A stretch of DNA of 64,000 nt from Ruthenibacterium lactatiformans (lineage in GTDB: Bacteria; Bacillota; Clostridia; Oscillospirales; Ruminococcaceae): the NCBI RefSeq assembly GCF_000949455.1, contig NZ_JXXK01000007.1, positions 1 to 64,000 of the forward strand, in the 5' to 3' direction. The notes below the pieces were generated by a model. It had not been told where the DNA came from and made no database searches. It worked only from the letters and a program-made list of their open reading frames with translations. Below, in pieces: positions 10,883 through 18,262 of this stretch; positions within the stretch are counted from its first letter, which is position 1; each line of letters starts with the position of its first letter. The position numbers and the translations under genes are program-made.

Positions 10883-11410
10883 ATGGACTATAAAAAAATG
10901 ACCGAAACGCGCCAGAGCTGCCGCGCGTTTGACCCTGTGCGCACACCGGACCGCGCCGTGCTGACGCAGGTGCTGGAAGCCGCGCGCCTTGCGCCCAGCG
11001 CCTGCAACAGCCAGCCATACCATTTTTATGTGGCCGTAGACGGCACGGCCCGTGCTGTGGGCGCCGCCACCCAAAGTCTGGGTATGAACAAATTTGCCGG
11101 CGACTGTCCCGCGTTCATCGTCGTGGCGGAGCAGCCCTACAACCGCAGTGCCGCCGTGGGCGCAAAGCTGAAAGACCAGGACTACCGCGCCGCGGACATC
11201 GGCCTGGCTGTGTCCCAGCTCGTCTACCGCGCCCACGAATTGGGGCTTTCCACCTGCATCCTGGGCTGGTTCGACGAGAAAACGCTGCAGGCGCTGCTGA
11301 ACACAAACGCCCGTGTGCGTCTTATCATCGCCATCGGCTATGCCCGCGCGGACGATGCGCTGCGCACCAAAAAACGCAAATCCCTGGAAGAACTTGTCAC
11401 CTGGCTGTGA
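10883..11410 (+). CDS. Nitroreductase family protein
   Basis: 175-residue flavin-dependent oxidoreductase of the nitroreductase superfamily. The N-terminal 'RQSCRAFDP' is the FMN-phosphate contact typical of the family ('RRSxRxF'), followed by 'APSACNSQPYHF'. A late 'LGLSTCILGWF' matches the conserved segment near the flavin. Short single-domain form. It precedes an MFS exporter leader, but the 36-base gap to a leader ORF, rather than to the MFS gene itself, makes a simple operon uncertain. Physiological substrate unknown. Confidence 0.9.
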   Translation: MDYKKMTETRQSCRAFDPVRTPDRAVLTQVLEAARLAPSACNSQPYHFYVAVDGTARAVGAATQSLGMNKFAGDCPAFIVVAEQPYNRSAAVGAKLKDQDYRAADIGLAVSQLVYRAHELGLSTCILGWFDEKTLQALLNTNARVRLIIAIGYARADDALRTKKRKSLEELVTWL

Positions 11411-11445
11411 CGGCTCCTTCCGTGAAGAAAAGGAGGATACGCACG

Positions 11446-11484
11446 GTGAAGCTCTGCATCGCGTCCGCTCCATGCAAGGTCTGA
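11446..11484 (+). CDS. Leader peptide of the MFS gene (12 codons)
   Basis: A GTG-initiated ORF (MKLCIASAPCKV) with a strong AGGAGG nine bases upstream. Its last codons and stop lie in and next to the first arm of a perfect 10-bp hairpin, and the MFS gene starts 130 bases later. A translated short ORF, overlapping hairpins and a hairpin around the ribosome binding site of an efflux gene are the hallmarks of ribosome-stalling attenuators such as those of erm, cat and mef genes. That comparison is inference from layout; the peptide itself matches no leader I know. Confidence 0.5.
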   Translation: MKLCIASAPCKV

Positions 11485-11611
11485 CAGGACGAGCCTGCAT
11501 GGAGCCTCTTCCCCGCATTCGTCCCGGCGGTGTGCGGTTCGCATAGCGGTCCACACCCGGCAGACTTTGCATTTTTGGATTGAAGTATTTCAAACAAAAA
11601 GGAGCAAAGTC
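11467..11611 (+). promoter_or_regulatory. Candidate translational attenuator of the MFS gene
   Basis: Three stems in series. Stem 1: GCTCCATGCA (11467-11476) with TGCATGGAGC (11496-11505), a perfect 10-bp pairing that overlaps the end of the leader ORF. Stem 2: GGTGTG (11529-11534) with CACACC (11552-11557), extended by CCG/CGG. Stem 3: GACTTTGC (11563-11570) with GCAAAGTC (11604-11611), which starts inside the MFS Shine-Dalgarno GGAG (11601-11604) and ends four bases before the ATG. Stem 3 would hide the ribosome binding site unless opened. Confidence 0.5.
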
Positions 11612-11614
11612 GAT

Positions 11615-12934
11615 ATGAGATCTTTCAAAGTACTGATCAGAGAGCTGCGCGGCTTTTTGATCTTATGGCTGACCCAGTCCTTTTCCGCACTGGGCAGCGC
11701 AATGACGAATTTCGCCCTCATCGTCTGGTCTTACCAGGCGCAGGGCTCTGCACTCACCACAGCGCTTTTGTCCGTATGTTCCTATGCGCCCTATGTTGTG
11801 ATGAGCATTTTCGCAGGCGCTCTGAGCGACCGTTGGAACAAAAAGGCCGTTATGCTGGCCAGTGATAGCTTTGCTGCACTGTGCACGGTCGCTGTGCTGG
11901 TACTGCTTCAGGCCGGACGGCTGGAGATCTGGCACCTGTACTGTCTCAACGCATTGAACGGACTGATGAACACCGTGCAGCAGCCCGCCGCGGATGTAGC
12001 CATCAGTCTGCTGACGCCCGAAAGACATTACCAGAAAGCCAGCGGCCTTCGTTCGCTCGCCAACTCTCTGATCAACATGCTGACGCCGATGTTTGCCACG
12101 GCACTGTTGGCGCTGGCCGGCATCCATGCCGTCATTTTGTTCGATCTGTTCACCTTTTTTGCCGCGTTTCTGTCGCTGCTGTTTCTGGTGAAGCTGCCCG
12201 CAGCCCCCTCCGGCGCTGCCCGTGCAGAGAGCGTGCTTCGTTGTGCCCGGCAGGGGCTGCGCTTCTTAAAGGGACAGCGGGGCATCCTTCACCTGATTTT
12301 GTTCCTCGCCGCCATCAATTTCACCGCGTCGGTCTACAACGCGGCATTCCCCGCCATGCTGCTTTCCCGCCAAGGCGGCGGCGAGGCTGCTCTGGGTGCC
12401 GTCAACACCGCTACGGGAGCCGCGCTGCTTTTGGGCAGTGCCGCCGCCTCGGCGCTGCCGCCGCCCAAAAGCCGTGTGCGGGCGGTTTGCAATACCCTGC
12501 TGCTGGCCATGAGTACGGAAAACTTTTTTCTTGCCTTCGGCCGCAGCGTCCCCGTCTGGTGTCTGGGCGCGGTATTGGGCTGGGCCGCCATCCCGTTGAT
12601 GAATGCCAACCTGGACGTGCTGATGCGCACCCACATCCCCATTGCCATGCAGGGGCGTGTGTTTGCTGCGCGCAATACGCTGCAGTTCTTCACCATTCCG
12701 CTGGGGTACTTTGCCGGCGGCCTGCTGGTGGACAAGGTATTCGAGCCGCTCATGGCCCGCCGCCCGGCCGGAAGCCTGCTGTGCGTTTTGTTCGGTGCCG
12801 GAAAGGGCTCGGGCGCCGCGCTTCTGTTCTTCCTATTGGGACTGCTGGGTGCTGCCACCTGCCTTGTGTTCCGTCGGGACAGGCAGATCTGGGCGCTGGA
12901 ATGTCCGGACGGGGCGCGCGCTGCAGGCCGGTAA
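11615..12934 (+). CDS. MFS transporter, macrolide/drug-exporter-like
   Basis: 439-residue major facilitator with about 12 transmembrane helices. The loop between helices 2 and 3 carries 'GALSDRWNKKAVML', the MFS motif-A equivalent of the MFS_3/MefA group of drug and siderophore exporters. The start at 11615 is chosen because it has AAAAAGGAG just upstream; the frame is open 16 codons earlier without a ribosome site. The leader ORF and hairpins in front suggest induction by an inhibitor that stalls ribosomes. Proton-driven export of an antibiotic-like compound is inferred from family and leader, not shown. Confidence 0.88.
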   Translation: MRSFKVLIRELRGFLILWLTQSFSALGSAMTNFALIVWSYQAQGSALTTALLSVCSYAPYVVMSIFAGALSDRWNKKAVMLASDSFAALCTVAVLVLLQAGRLEIWHLYCLNALNGLMNTVQQPAADVAISLLTPERHYQKASGLRSLANSLINMLTPMFATALLALAGIHAVILFDLFTFFAAFLSLLFLVKLPAAPSGAARAESVLRCARQGLRFLKGQRGILHLILFLAAINFTASVYNAAFPAMLLSRQGGGEAALGAVNTATGAALLLGSAAASALPPPKSRVRAVCNTLLLAMSTENFFLAFGRSVPVWCLGAVLGWAAIPLMNANLDVLMRTHIPIAMQGRVFAARNTLQFFTIPLGYFAGGLLVDKVFEPLMARRPAGSLLCVLFGAGKGSGAALLFFLLGLLGAATCLVFRRDRQIWALECPDGARAAGR

Positions 12935-12995
12935 AACGGCCCGCAGCGCTTTCCCGTATAGCACACTGCTTTCCCTGCACTGCATCCATCTCATA

Positions 12996-13045
12996 AAAAG
13001 GCCCGTGGGCCGCCGTATCTGCGGCGGCCCACGGGCCTTTTTCTT
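12996..13045. terminator. Bidirectional terminator between MFS and hsp20
   Basis: Near-perfect 16-17 bp stem (AAAAAGGCCCGTGGGCCGCC paired to its complement ending GGGCCTTTTT) with T-runs on both strands, placed between two convergent genes. Confidence 0.92.
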
Positions 13046-13069
13046 CCTTTTTCTGCCGTACTTGGGGGC

Positions 13070-13504
13070 TTATTCCCCAGCGATCTCGATGCGGCGCGCC
13101 TGCGGGACCCGCGCCGCCTGCTTGGGCAGCGTCAACTCCAGCACACCGTTTTTGTATGCGGCGCTGATGTGTTCCGTATCCACGCCCGAAACGTCGAAGC
13201 TGCGGCTGAACGAGCCAAACTTGCGCTCCCGGCGCAGATAGTTGCCGTCTTTGTCCTTTTCTCCGCTCTCGCTGCTGTGGCGCGCCGTGATAACAAGCGT
13301 TGTACCGTCCAGATCAATGCCGATGTCCTCGCGCTCAAAGCCCGGCAGCTCTGCCTCCAGCAGATAGCTGTCGCCTTTGTCCTGCACATCGCAGCGGAAC
13401 TGTGCCATATTGGAAATGCTGCCATCCCAGAAGCTGCGCTCCACATTATCGAGATAATTGAACAAATTGCGTTCATTGCGGCCAAACGGAATCAAGTCAA
13501 ACAT
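13070..13504 (-). CDS. Hsp20/alpha-crystallin family small heat-shock protein
   Basis: 144-residue cytoplasmic holdase chaperone. The alpha-crystallin domain spans roughly residues 38-135: 'DSYLLEAELPGFEREDIGIDLDG', the conserved 'RSFDVSGVDTEHISAAYKNGVLELTLPK' stretch, with a short N-terminal arm 'LIPFGRNERNLFNYLDN'. The canonical C-terminal I-x-I/V is approximated by 'ARRIEIAGE'. A good AAAGGAG precedes the ATG. The perfect CIRCE element 165 bases upstream makes HrcA repression very likely. Confidence 0.96.
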   Translation of the reverse strand: MFDLIPFGRNERNLFNYLDNVERSFWDGSISNMAQFRCDVQDKGDSYLLEAELPGFEREDIGIDLDGTTLVITARHSSESGEKDKDGNYLRRERKFGSFSRSFDVSGVDTEHISAAYKNGVLELTLPKQAARVPQARRIEIAGE

Positions 13505-13587
13505 AATCTGCTCCTTTTCTCTGTGCGTACTTTATTTTTCCCGGCGCCCGCGCGCAGACAGGTTGTTTTGCCGGAACATGTTCTTTT

Positions 13588-13606
13588 TTGTTCCCCTTCG
13601 GAACAA
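13588..13606. promoter_or_regulatory. Hairpin in the hsp20 leader
   Basis: Inverted repeat TTGTTCC-CCTTC-GGAACAA, followed on the plus strand by TTTTT and on the minus strand (the hsp20 mRNA) by an A-run. It would fold within the long hsp20 5' leader. It could be a terminator of antisense transcription or a leader structure; the sequence does not decide. Confidence 0.4.
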
Positions 13607-13668
13607 TTTTTATTATAAAGGCTGTTCGTGAACTATTTTCGCTAAATTTATGAACAAAACATGAATTT

Positions 13669-13695
13669 TTAGCACTCTATTATATCGAGTGCTAA
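13669..13695. promoter_or_regulatory. CIRCE element (HrcA operator)
   Basis: Perfect consensus TTAGCACTC-N9-GAGTGCTAA. It lies between two divergent promoters: the minus-strand -10 (TATAAT, 13684-13679) is inside the CIRCE spacer, and a plus-strand -35 begins 12 bases to the right. Confidence 0.97.
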
Positions 13696-13706
13696 AAATT
13701 TTCAAC
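13679..13706 (-). promoter_or_regulatory. hsp20 promoter, overlapped by CIRCE
   Basis: Minus-strand TATAAT (13684-13679) with a poorer -35 around AGTTGA/GTTGAA (13707-13701, spacing 16-17). HrcA bound at CIRCE would cover the -10, so repression of hsp20 is expected. Confidence 0.65.
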
Positions 13707-13735
13707 TTGCAAATTACACTGCTCTTGTGTATAAT
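13707..13735 (+). promoter_or_regulatory. Sigma-A promoter of the small acidic membrane protein
   Basis: TTGCAA (13707-13712), 17 bases, then TATAAT (13730-13735) pointing at the gene at 13814. A second TATAAT at 13758-13763 lacks a good -35. Confidence 0.75.
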
Positions 13736-13813
13736 GAATTTATCTGCCCGCGATGCTTATAATGTATAAAAAGCGTCTGCAGACGGTTTTACAACACCCC
13801 AAGGAGGGATATC

Positions 13814-14146
13814 ATGAGCTTTCTTTCCAAACTGGTCGGCATCGGCCTCGTGGCCGGCGCCGCCGTGGCCGCTGTTAAGCTGATCGAGAAGGTTTGGCCG
13901 CAGGACGATGCGCTGGACGACGTAGTATACACTGTTGAAACGGGCGAATTTCCGCTGGAGGACGGCACGGACGCCGAAGATGCGCCCGAAGCGCCTTACC
14001 GCCCTTTCGATCCCGACGCAGCCCTCGCGCCCGTGCCGAATGTGAACCCTGTGGAGGCGCCGCCCGCCGTGCCCGTGACTGATCCGACCAAAATCGCGGA
14101 CCCGGCCGATTTCCAGGACTGGGATGAGCTCGGCTGCCAGGGCTGA
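13814..14146 (+). CDS. Small membrane-anchored acidic protein of unknown function
   Basis: 110 residues; I do not recognise a family. Residues 1-25 form a Gly/Ala-rich hydrophobic helix (LVGIGLVAGAAVAAVKLI), and the remainder is strongly acidic and Pro-rich, ending 'DWDELGCQG'. The start has AAGGAGGG at ideal spacing and a consensus promoter 80 bases upstream. The gene shares its control region, including CIRCE, with divergent hsp20, which could make it stress-responsive. YtxH-like small envelope proteins have a comparable helix but I would not assign it there. Confidence 0.7.
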   Translation: MSFLSKLVGIGLVAGAAVAAVKLIEKVWPQDDALDDVVYTVETGEFPLEDGTDAEDAPEAPYRPFDPDAALAPVPNVNPVEAPPAVPVTDPTKIADPADFQDWDELGCQG

Positions 14147-14178
14147 ACGTTCCGCGTTCCGCCGTATTTGTACGTTAC

Positions 14179-14208
14179 ACGCCGCTGCCCTGGATGCAGC
14201 GGCGTTTT
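14179..14208 (+). terminator. Terminator between the small protein and the CobW GTPase
   Basis: Nine-pair stem CGCCGCTGC / GCAGCGGCG followed by TTTT on the plus strand. It sits only 18 bases before the next gene's start, so it could also act as an attenuator for the GTPase pair. Confidence 0.75.
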
Positions 14209-14225
14209 GCATGGAGGTAACAGCA

Positions 14226-15389
14226 ATGACAAAAATCACAATTTTTTCCGGATTCCTGGGCGCGGGCAAGACCACGCTCATCAAAAAACTCATCCCCACG
14301 GCCTACAAGGGCGAAAAGCTGGTGCTCATTGAAAATGAATTCGGTGAGATCGGCATCGACGGCGGCTTTATGAAAGACGCCGGTATCGAAGTAACGGAGA
14401 TGAACTCTGGCTGCATCTGCTGCAGCCTGGTGGGCGATTTTGGCGCGGCGCTGCAAAAGGTACTGGACGAATACCATCCCGACCGTATCCTCATCGAGCC
14501 GTCCGGCGTGGGCAAGCTGTCCGACGTCATCCGCGCCGTTCAGGCCCTGCATGCCGATGTGGAGCTTGCGGGCTTCGTCACCGTGGCGGATGCATCCAAA
14601 TGCCGCATTTATATGAAAAACTTCGGTGAATTTTACAACAACCAGATCGAGCACGCCAGCGCCATCATTCTGAGCCGCACGCAGAACCTGCCGGAGGATA
14701 AACTGGCCGCGGCCGTTGCGCTGCTGCGCGGGCACAACGAAAAGGCCCCCATCGTCACCACGCCGTGGGACGCGCTCACCGGCGCGCAGCTTTTGGACGC
14801 GATGGAACAGAAAAACAGCCTGATGGCGGAGCTGACCGCTCTTGCCGGGGAAACTGCCCACACGCATCATCACCATGAAGATGGCTGTACCTGCGAGGCG
14901 TGCCGACATGAGCATGGGCATGATGAACACCGCCACGACCACGGGGATGAGCATTGCCACGACGAAGCACACGCACACGGTGGAAACTGCTGTCACAGCG
15001 CAGAAGAGCATCACCACGGCGAAGACTGCACCTGCGGGACATGCCGGGACGGGCACGGCCATAACCACGCCGAACACCATCATCACAGCCACGAGGGGCA
15101 TCACCACGCGGACGAGGTGTTCACAAGCTGGGGAATGGAATCGCCCCGCAAATTCACCGAGGCTGAGGTTGCATTCTGCCTGACGGCTCTGGATTCCGGC
15201 GACTACGGCGCGGTGCTGCGCGCCAAGGGCATCGTCCCCGCGGCGGACGGGACCTGGCTGCATTTTGACTATGTTCCCGGTGAGCAGGACATCCGCACGG
15301 GCGCCGCCGATTACACCGGCCGCCTGTGCGTTATCGGCGCACAGCTCAACGAAGCGGCGCTCAAAACGCTGTTCGGCGGGGAGGCATGA
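14226..15389 (+). CDS. CobW/P47K-family GTPase with His-rich metal-binding region
   Basis: 387-residue G3E-family (COG0523) GTPase, a family of metallochaperones for zinc, cobalt, nickel or iron-dependent enzymes. Seen directly: P-loop GFLGAGKTT (near residue 8), the NEFGEIGID switch, the CICC metal motif (GCICCSL), EPSGVG, and a domain-dividing segment of about 100 residues very rich in His and with several CxxC pairs (residues 215-305). A CobW C-terminal domain follows. The usual NKxD guanine-recognition motif appears as SRTQ. The ATG at 14226 is preferred (GGAGG upstream, P-loop at the N-terminus). Stop overlaps the start region of the next GTPase gene. Confidence 0.92.
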   Translation: MTKITIFSGFLGAGKTTLIKKLIPTAYKGEKLVLIENEFGEIGIDGGFMKDAGIEVTEMNSGCICCSLVGDFGAALQKVLDEYHPDRILIEPSGVGKLSDVIRAVQALHADVELAGFVTVADASKCRIYMKNFGEFYNNQIEHASAIILSRTQNLPEDKLAAAVALLRGHNEKAPIVTTPWDALTGAQLLDAMEQKNSLMAELTALAGETAHTHHHHEDGCTCEACRHEHGHDEHRHDHGDEHCHDEAHAHGGNCCHSAEEHHHGEDCTCGTCRDGHGHNHAEHHHHSHEGHHHADEVFTSWGMESPRKFTEAEVAFCLTALDSGDYGAVLRAKGIVPAADGTWLHFDYVPGEQDIRTGAADYTGRLCVIGAQLNEAALKTLFGGEA

Positions 15390-15391
15390 GC

Positions 15392-16336
15392 ATGAGTATC
15401 CCTGTTTATCTGTTCACGGGCTTTCTGGACGCGGGCAAAACCGCTTTCATTCAGGAAACGCTGGAGGACCCGGGCTTCAACACCGGAGAAAAAACGCTGG
15501 TGCTGCTGTGCGAGGAAGGTGAAAATGAATACCGCCCCGAAAGGTTCGCAGGCGGAAACGTCAGCTTTCTGCCGGTGGAGGAGCAGGCCGGCCTGACCAC
15601 CGCTTTTTTAAAAGACTACCAGAAAAAACACCGTGTGGACCGCGTGCTCATTGAATACAACGGTATGTGGCCGCTTCAGGCGCTGTATGACGCGCTGCCC
15701 ACGGACTGGGATATCTACCAGATCATCCTTCTGGCGGACTCTACCACCTTCGCCTCCTATATGACCAATATGCGCCAGCTTGCCGTGGACAAATTGCAGG
15801 ACCCTGAAATGGTGATCTTCAACCGCTGCACCGACGCCACGGACAAGGCGTACCTGCACCGCGCCGTTCGCATGGTGAACCGCCGCGCCCAGATGGCGTT
15901 TGAGCGCACCGACGGCAGCGTGGACCCCGACGACGTTGTGGATGAGCTGCCCTTTGATACTGACGCGCCTGTCATAGACATCGCGGACGAGGATTTCGGG
16001 CTGTGGTATCTGGACGCTATGGACAACCTGGACAAATACATGGGCAAGACCGTGCGCTTCAAGGGTTATGTCTGTCAGACGCCCCGTGTGCCCAAGGGCT
16101 GCTTTGTGCCCGGCCGCTTCGGCATGACATGCTGCGCCGAGGATATCTCTTTCATCGGTTTTATCTGCGCGGCGGAAAACGCCGCCGCGCTGCAGCACCG
16201 CAGCTGGGTGACCGTGACGGCCACCGTGGGCGCAAAGGAGCATCCCATCTATGACGGCGTCGGCCCCTGGCTGGAGGCTGCCAGCGTCACCCCCGCCCAG
16301 CCGCCCAAGGAAGAGCTTGTATACTTCCTGCGCTGA
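15392..16336 (+). CDS. CobW-like GTPase fused to a DUF1980/TIGR03943-like domain
   Basis: 314 residues. The N-terminal part repeats the CobW layout (P-loop GFLDAGKT; 'FNRCTD' in place of NKxD) but lacks the CxCC motif, which reads LLCEEGENEY. The C-terminal part (about residues 200-314) resembles the C-terminal domain of YcgQ/TIGR03943 proteins: 'GKTVRFKGYV', 'GRFGMTCCAEDISFIGF' and 'WVTVTATV'. YcgQ/YcgR homologues are known from zinc-responsive loci, so a shared role with the upstream metallochaperone is likely but inferred. An ATG at 15386 overlaps the upstream stop; the ATG at 15392 has the better spacing to GGGGAGG. Confidence 0.85.
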   Translation: MSIPVYLFTGFLDAGKTAFIQETLEDPGFNTGEKTLVLLCEEGENEYRPERFAGGNVSFLPVEEQAGLTTAFLKDYQKKHRVDRVLIEYNGMWPLQALYDALPTDWDIYQIILLADSTTFASYMTNMRQLAVDKLQDPEMVIFNRCTDATDKAYLHRAVRMVNRRAQMAFERTDGSVDPDDVVDELPFDTDAPVIDIADEDFGLWYLDAMDNLDKYMGKTVRFKGYVCQTPRVPKGCFVPGRFGMTCCAEDISFIGFICAAENAAALQHRSWVTVTATVGAKEHPIYDGVGPWLEAASVTPAQPPKEELVYFLR

Positions 16337-16341
16337 ACCGA

Positions 16342-16384
16342 AAACAGCATCCGCCCGCCGGGTATCCGGCGGGCGGATGCTGTT
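16342..16384. terminator. Bidirectional terminator
   Basis: Perfect 18-20 bp stem beginning AAACAGCATCCGCCCGCCGG with a four-base loop and T/A flanks, between the convergent GTPase and ABC-2 exporter genes. Confidence 0.93.
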
Positions 16385-16406
16385 TATTGAACGATAAAAA
16401 TTCCGC

Positions 16407-17123
16407 TCAGTTGTCCACGCCCTTTTTGCGGAAGGCCAGCGCGAACAGCACTGCACTGCCCGCCGTCCACACGGCAAGCACAGCGACGTCCCAAAGCACG
16501 TTCGCCCCCATCCACGATTGGTGCCCAAGCCCCAGAAACATTAAATCGGCCGTAGCCGTGGTCGGCACAAAGGACGCGACTTTCTGAAGCACGCCGCCCA
16601 TCCCGGCAAACATGGTGGGCAGCATGAATACCAGAGCCAGCGGGCCTGCAATGGTGCCCGTAGAGGTCTGGTCCCGGCAGACGATCCCCGTCAGGCCGCC
16701 CAACAGCAGCATCGTTATGCTGCCTGCCGTGCACACCAGCAGGAATACCGGAAGCTGCACCGGGCCGAAGCCCGTCAGAAAAAACAACACCGTGTCCACC
16801 AGCAGAGTGCCTGCCAGCACCGCCAGCGTTTTCGCGGCCAGAAACTCCCCGCCCGTCACATTGCACAGCATCAGCGTGCGCATGGTGTTCTTTTCCTTTT
16901 CCTCGGCGATCATCATGCCCAGCACGGAAAGCGGCGTCAGGCACAGGTTCATCATCACGCCCAGCATCAGGAGATAAGCGGGCGACATGCCAAGATCTAC
17001 GAACTGATAGATAACGATAAAGATCAGCGGCAGCGCCAGCATCAGGAGGACGTTGGGATTTTTGAACATATCCACAATGTCCTTTACAAACAGCGTGCGC
17101 AAAACACGCAGATGCTTTTTCAT
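16407..17123 (-). CDS. ABC-2 type exporter permease
   Basis: 238-residue membrane subunit with six predicted helices and the cytoplasmic 'AEEKEKNTMRTLML' segment typical of ABC-2 exporters such as NatB and bacitracin-type pumps. Its start overlaps the stop of the ATPase gene by four bases (ATGA), so the two form a coupled pair. A dedicated LytTR-type regulator lies upstream. Confidence 0.88.
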   Translation of the reverse strand: MKKHLRVLRTLFVKDIVDMFKNPNVLLMLALPLIFIVIYQFVDLGMSPAYLLMLGVMMNLCLTPLSVLGMMIAEEKEKNTMRTLMLCNVTGGEFLAAKTLAVLAGTLLVDTVLFFLTGFGPVQLPVFLLVCTAGSITMLLLGGLTGIVCRDQTSTGTIAGPLALVFMLPTMFAGMGGVLQKVASFVPTTATADLMFLGLGHQSWMGANVLWDVAVLAVWTAGSAVLFALAFRKKGVDN

Positions 17124-17962
17124 ACCAAATTCCTCCCCGTCACCTGCAAAAATATTTCTTCAAGGTCCGGCTCTTCCGAATGCACGGACGCAATGCCCCG
17201 TCCGGAAAGGTCCGCCAGCAGCGCCCCAATCGCCTCTGGATTCCTGGCACACTCCAGCGCCTCACCGTCCTCCAGCAATACGCGCACCCTGTCTTTGGCA
17301 TACTTCAGCTTCAGTTGTGCGGGCACGCCTGTCTCGGCAATACGCCCCTCGTTCAAAAAAGCCACGCGGGCGCACAAACGGTCCGCCTCCTCCATGTTGT
17401 GCGTGGTGAGGAAGATCGTCGTGCCGCCGTCGTTCATTTCCCGCAGCAGGCGGTGGATGGCCGCCGTGGTGGCGGGGTCCAGCGCAGCGGTGGGCTCGTC
17501 CAGAAACAGAAGCCGGGGCCGGTGCAGCACGGCCATGGCTAAGATCAGCCTCTGGCGCATACCCTTAGAGAGCTTTTTTGCCACGCGCTTGCCCGCGTCG
17601 GCCAGGCCCACTTTTTCCAGCACTTCCCCGATGCGGGAGGCGGGCAGGCCGCGCAGGTCTGCAAACAGCTTCATATTTTCATAGACGCTCATACGCTCGT
17701 ACACGCCGCTGTTGTCGGACAAAATGCCGATCTGCTCATAAGCCGCGCTGTCAAGGCGGGCAATGGGCGCGCCGAATACGGCAATCTCTCCCGCGCCGGG
17801 CCGGAGCTGACGTGTGAGAAGCTTGATGGTAGTGGTTTTTCCCGCGCCCGAAGGCCCAAGAAAACCAAAAATCTCCCCTTCCTTCACGGCAAAGCTCAGG
17901 CCGTCCAGCGCCCGGGTACTGCCGAAGGAAAGGGATACGTTCTGCATGGATAGAATGTCCAT
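17120..17962 (-). CDS. ABC exporter ATP-binding protein (BcrA/NatA-like)
   Basis: 280-residue ATPase with Walker A GPSGAGKTTT, signature LSKGMRQR, Walker B LLFLDEPTAALD and switch TTHN, plus a C-terminal extension as in multidrug or bacteriocin-immunity type exporters. The start at 17962 (MDILSMQN) has AGGAG ten bases upstream; an in-frame ATG 11 codons earlier lacks one. Expression is probably controlled by the LytTR sites upstream. Confidence 0.92.
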   Translation of the reverse strand: MDILSMQNVSLSFGSTRALDGLSFAVKEGEIFGFLGPSGAGKTTTIKLLTRQLRPGAGEIAVFGAPIARLDSAAYEQIGILSDNSGVYERMSVYENMKLFADLRGLPASRIGEVLEKVGLADAGKRVAKKLSKGMRQRLILAMAVLHRPRLLFLDEPTAALDPATTAAIHRLLREMNDGGTTIFLTTHNMEEADRLCARVAFLNEGRIAETGVPAQLKLKYAKDRVRVLLEDGEALECARNPEAIGALLADLSGRGIASVHSEEPDLEEIFLQVTGRNLV

Positions 17963-17984
17963 TGGCGGTTCGCTCCTTTCGGTG

Positions 17985-18022
17985 AATGATATCATTTTAC
18001 CGAAAAAAAAGCAGTCTTGCTA
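17985..18022 (-). promoter_or_regulatory. Promoter of the ABC-2 exporter operon with overlapping palindrome
   Basis: Minus-strand -10 TAAAAT (17999-17994) lies 17 bases from a very poor -35 (TAGCAA, 18022-18017), as expected for an activator-dependent promoter. A perfect 12-bp palindrome AATGATATCATT (17985-17996) overlaps the -10 and the expected start point. Confidence 0.5.
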
Positions 18023-18032
18023 CAAAAATGCC

Positions 18033-18086
18033 GTGAAGGGAGCATCCCAAACGGCGAACGGAGCATTACGGGGCATGAACGGAGCA
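18033..18086 (-). promoter_or_regulatory. Three direct LytTR-type operator sites, 21 bp apart
   Basis: The word GAACGGAGCA occurs at 18056-18065 and 18077-18086, with a one-mismatch copy GAAGGGAGCA at 18035-18044; spacing is exactly 21 bp both times. Read on the minus strand, the nine-mers are TCCGTTCAT, TCCGTTCGC and TCCCTTCAC. The published LytTR consensus is [TA][AC][CA]GTTN[AG][TG]; the first copy matches fully, the second misses once, the third twice. They sit about 50-92 bases upstream of the predicted start point of the exporter operon. Confidence 0.65.
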
Positions 18087-18262
18087 GAAACCATTGCCGT
18101 TTTCCGCCGCCGCCCTTTTATTTCCGGCGCGAAAATTCCTCCAAAGGCCCATAAAGCAGATACGGGCATCCGTATCGAAACGATAAGCTGCGCCATCCCC
18201 GCCGCATACGCCGCCCGGGCAGGCACAGCTTTTATTTTCTCCCGCCATACGCGGCTTCTTTG
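18087..18262. other. Gap between the LytTR gene and its operator sites
   Basis: No gene. It holds a 7-bp hairpin GATACGG-GCAT-CCGTATC (18159-18176), which may end the leftward recQ/LytTR transcript although the following T content is modest. Confidence 0.35.

Noticed and set aside
14175..15263. 362-residue minus-strand ORF opposite the CobW gene
   Set aside because: Reverse of the His-rich metal-binding region gives a long Val/Met-rich open frame; no start signal.
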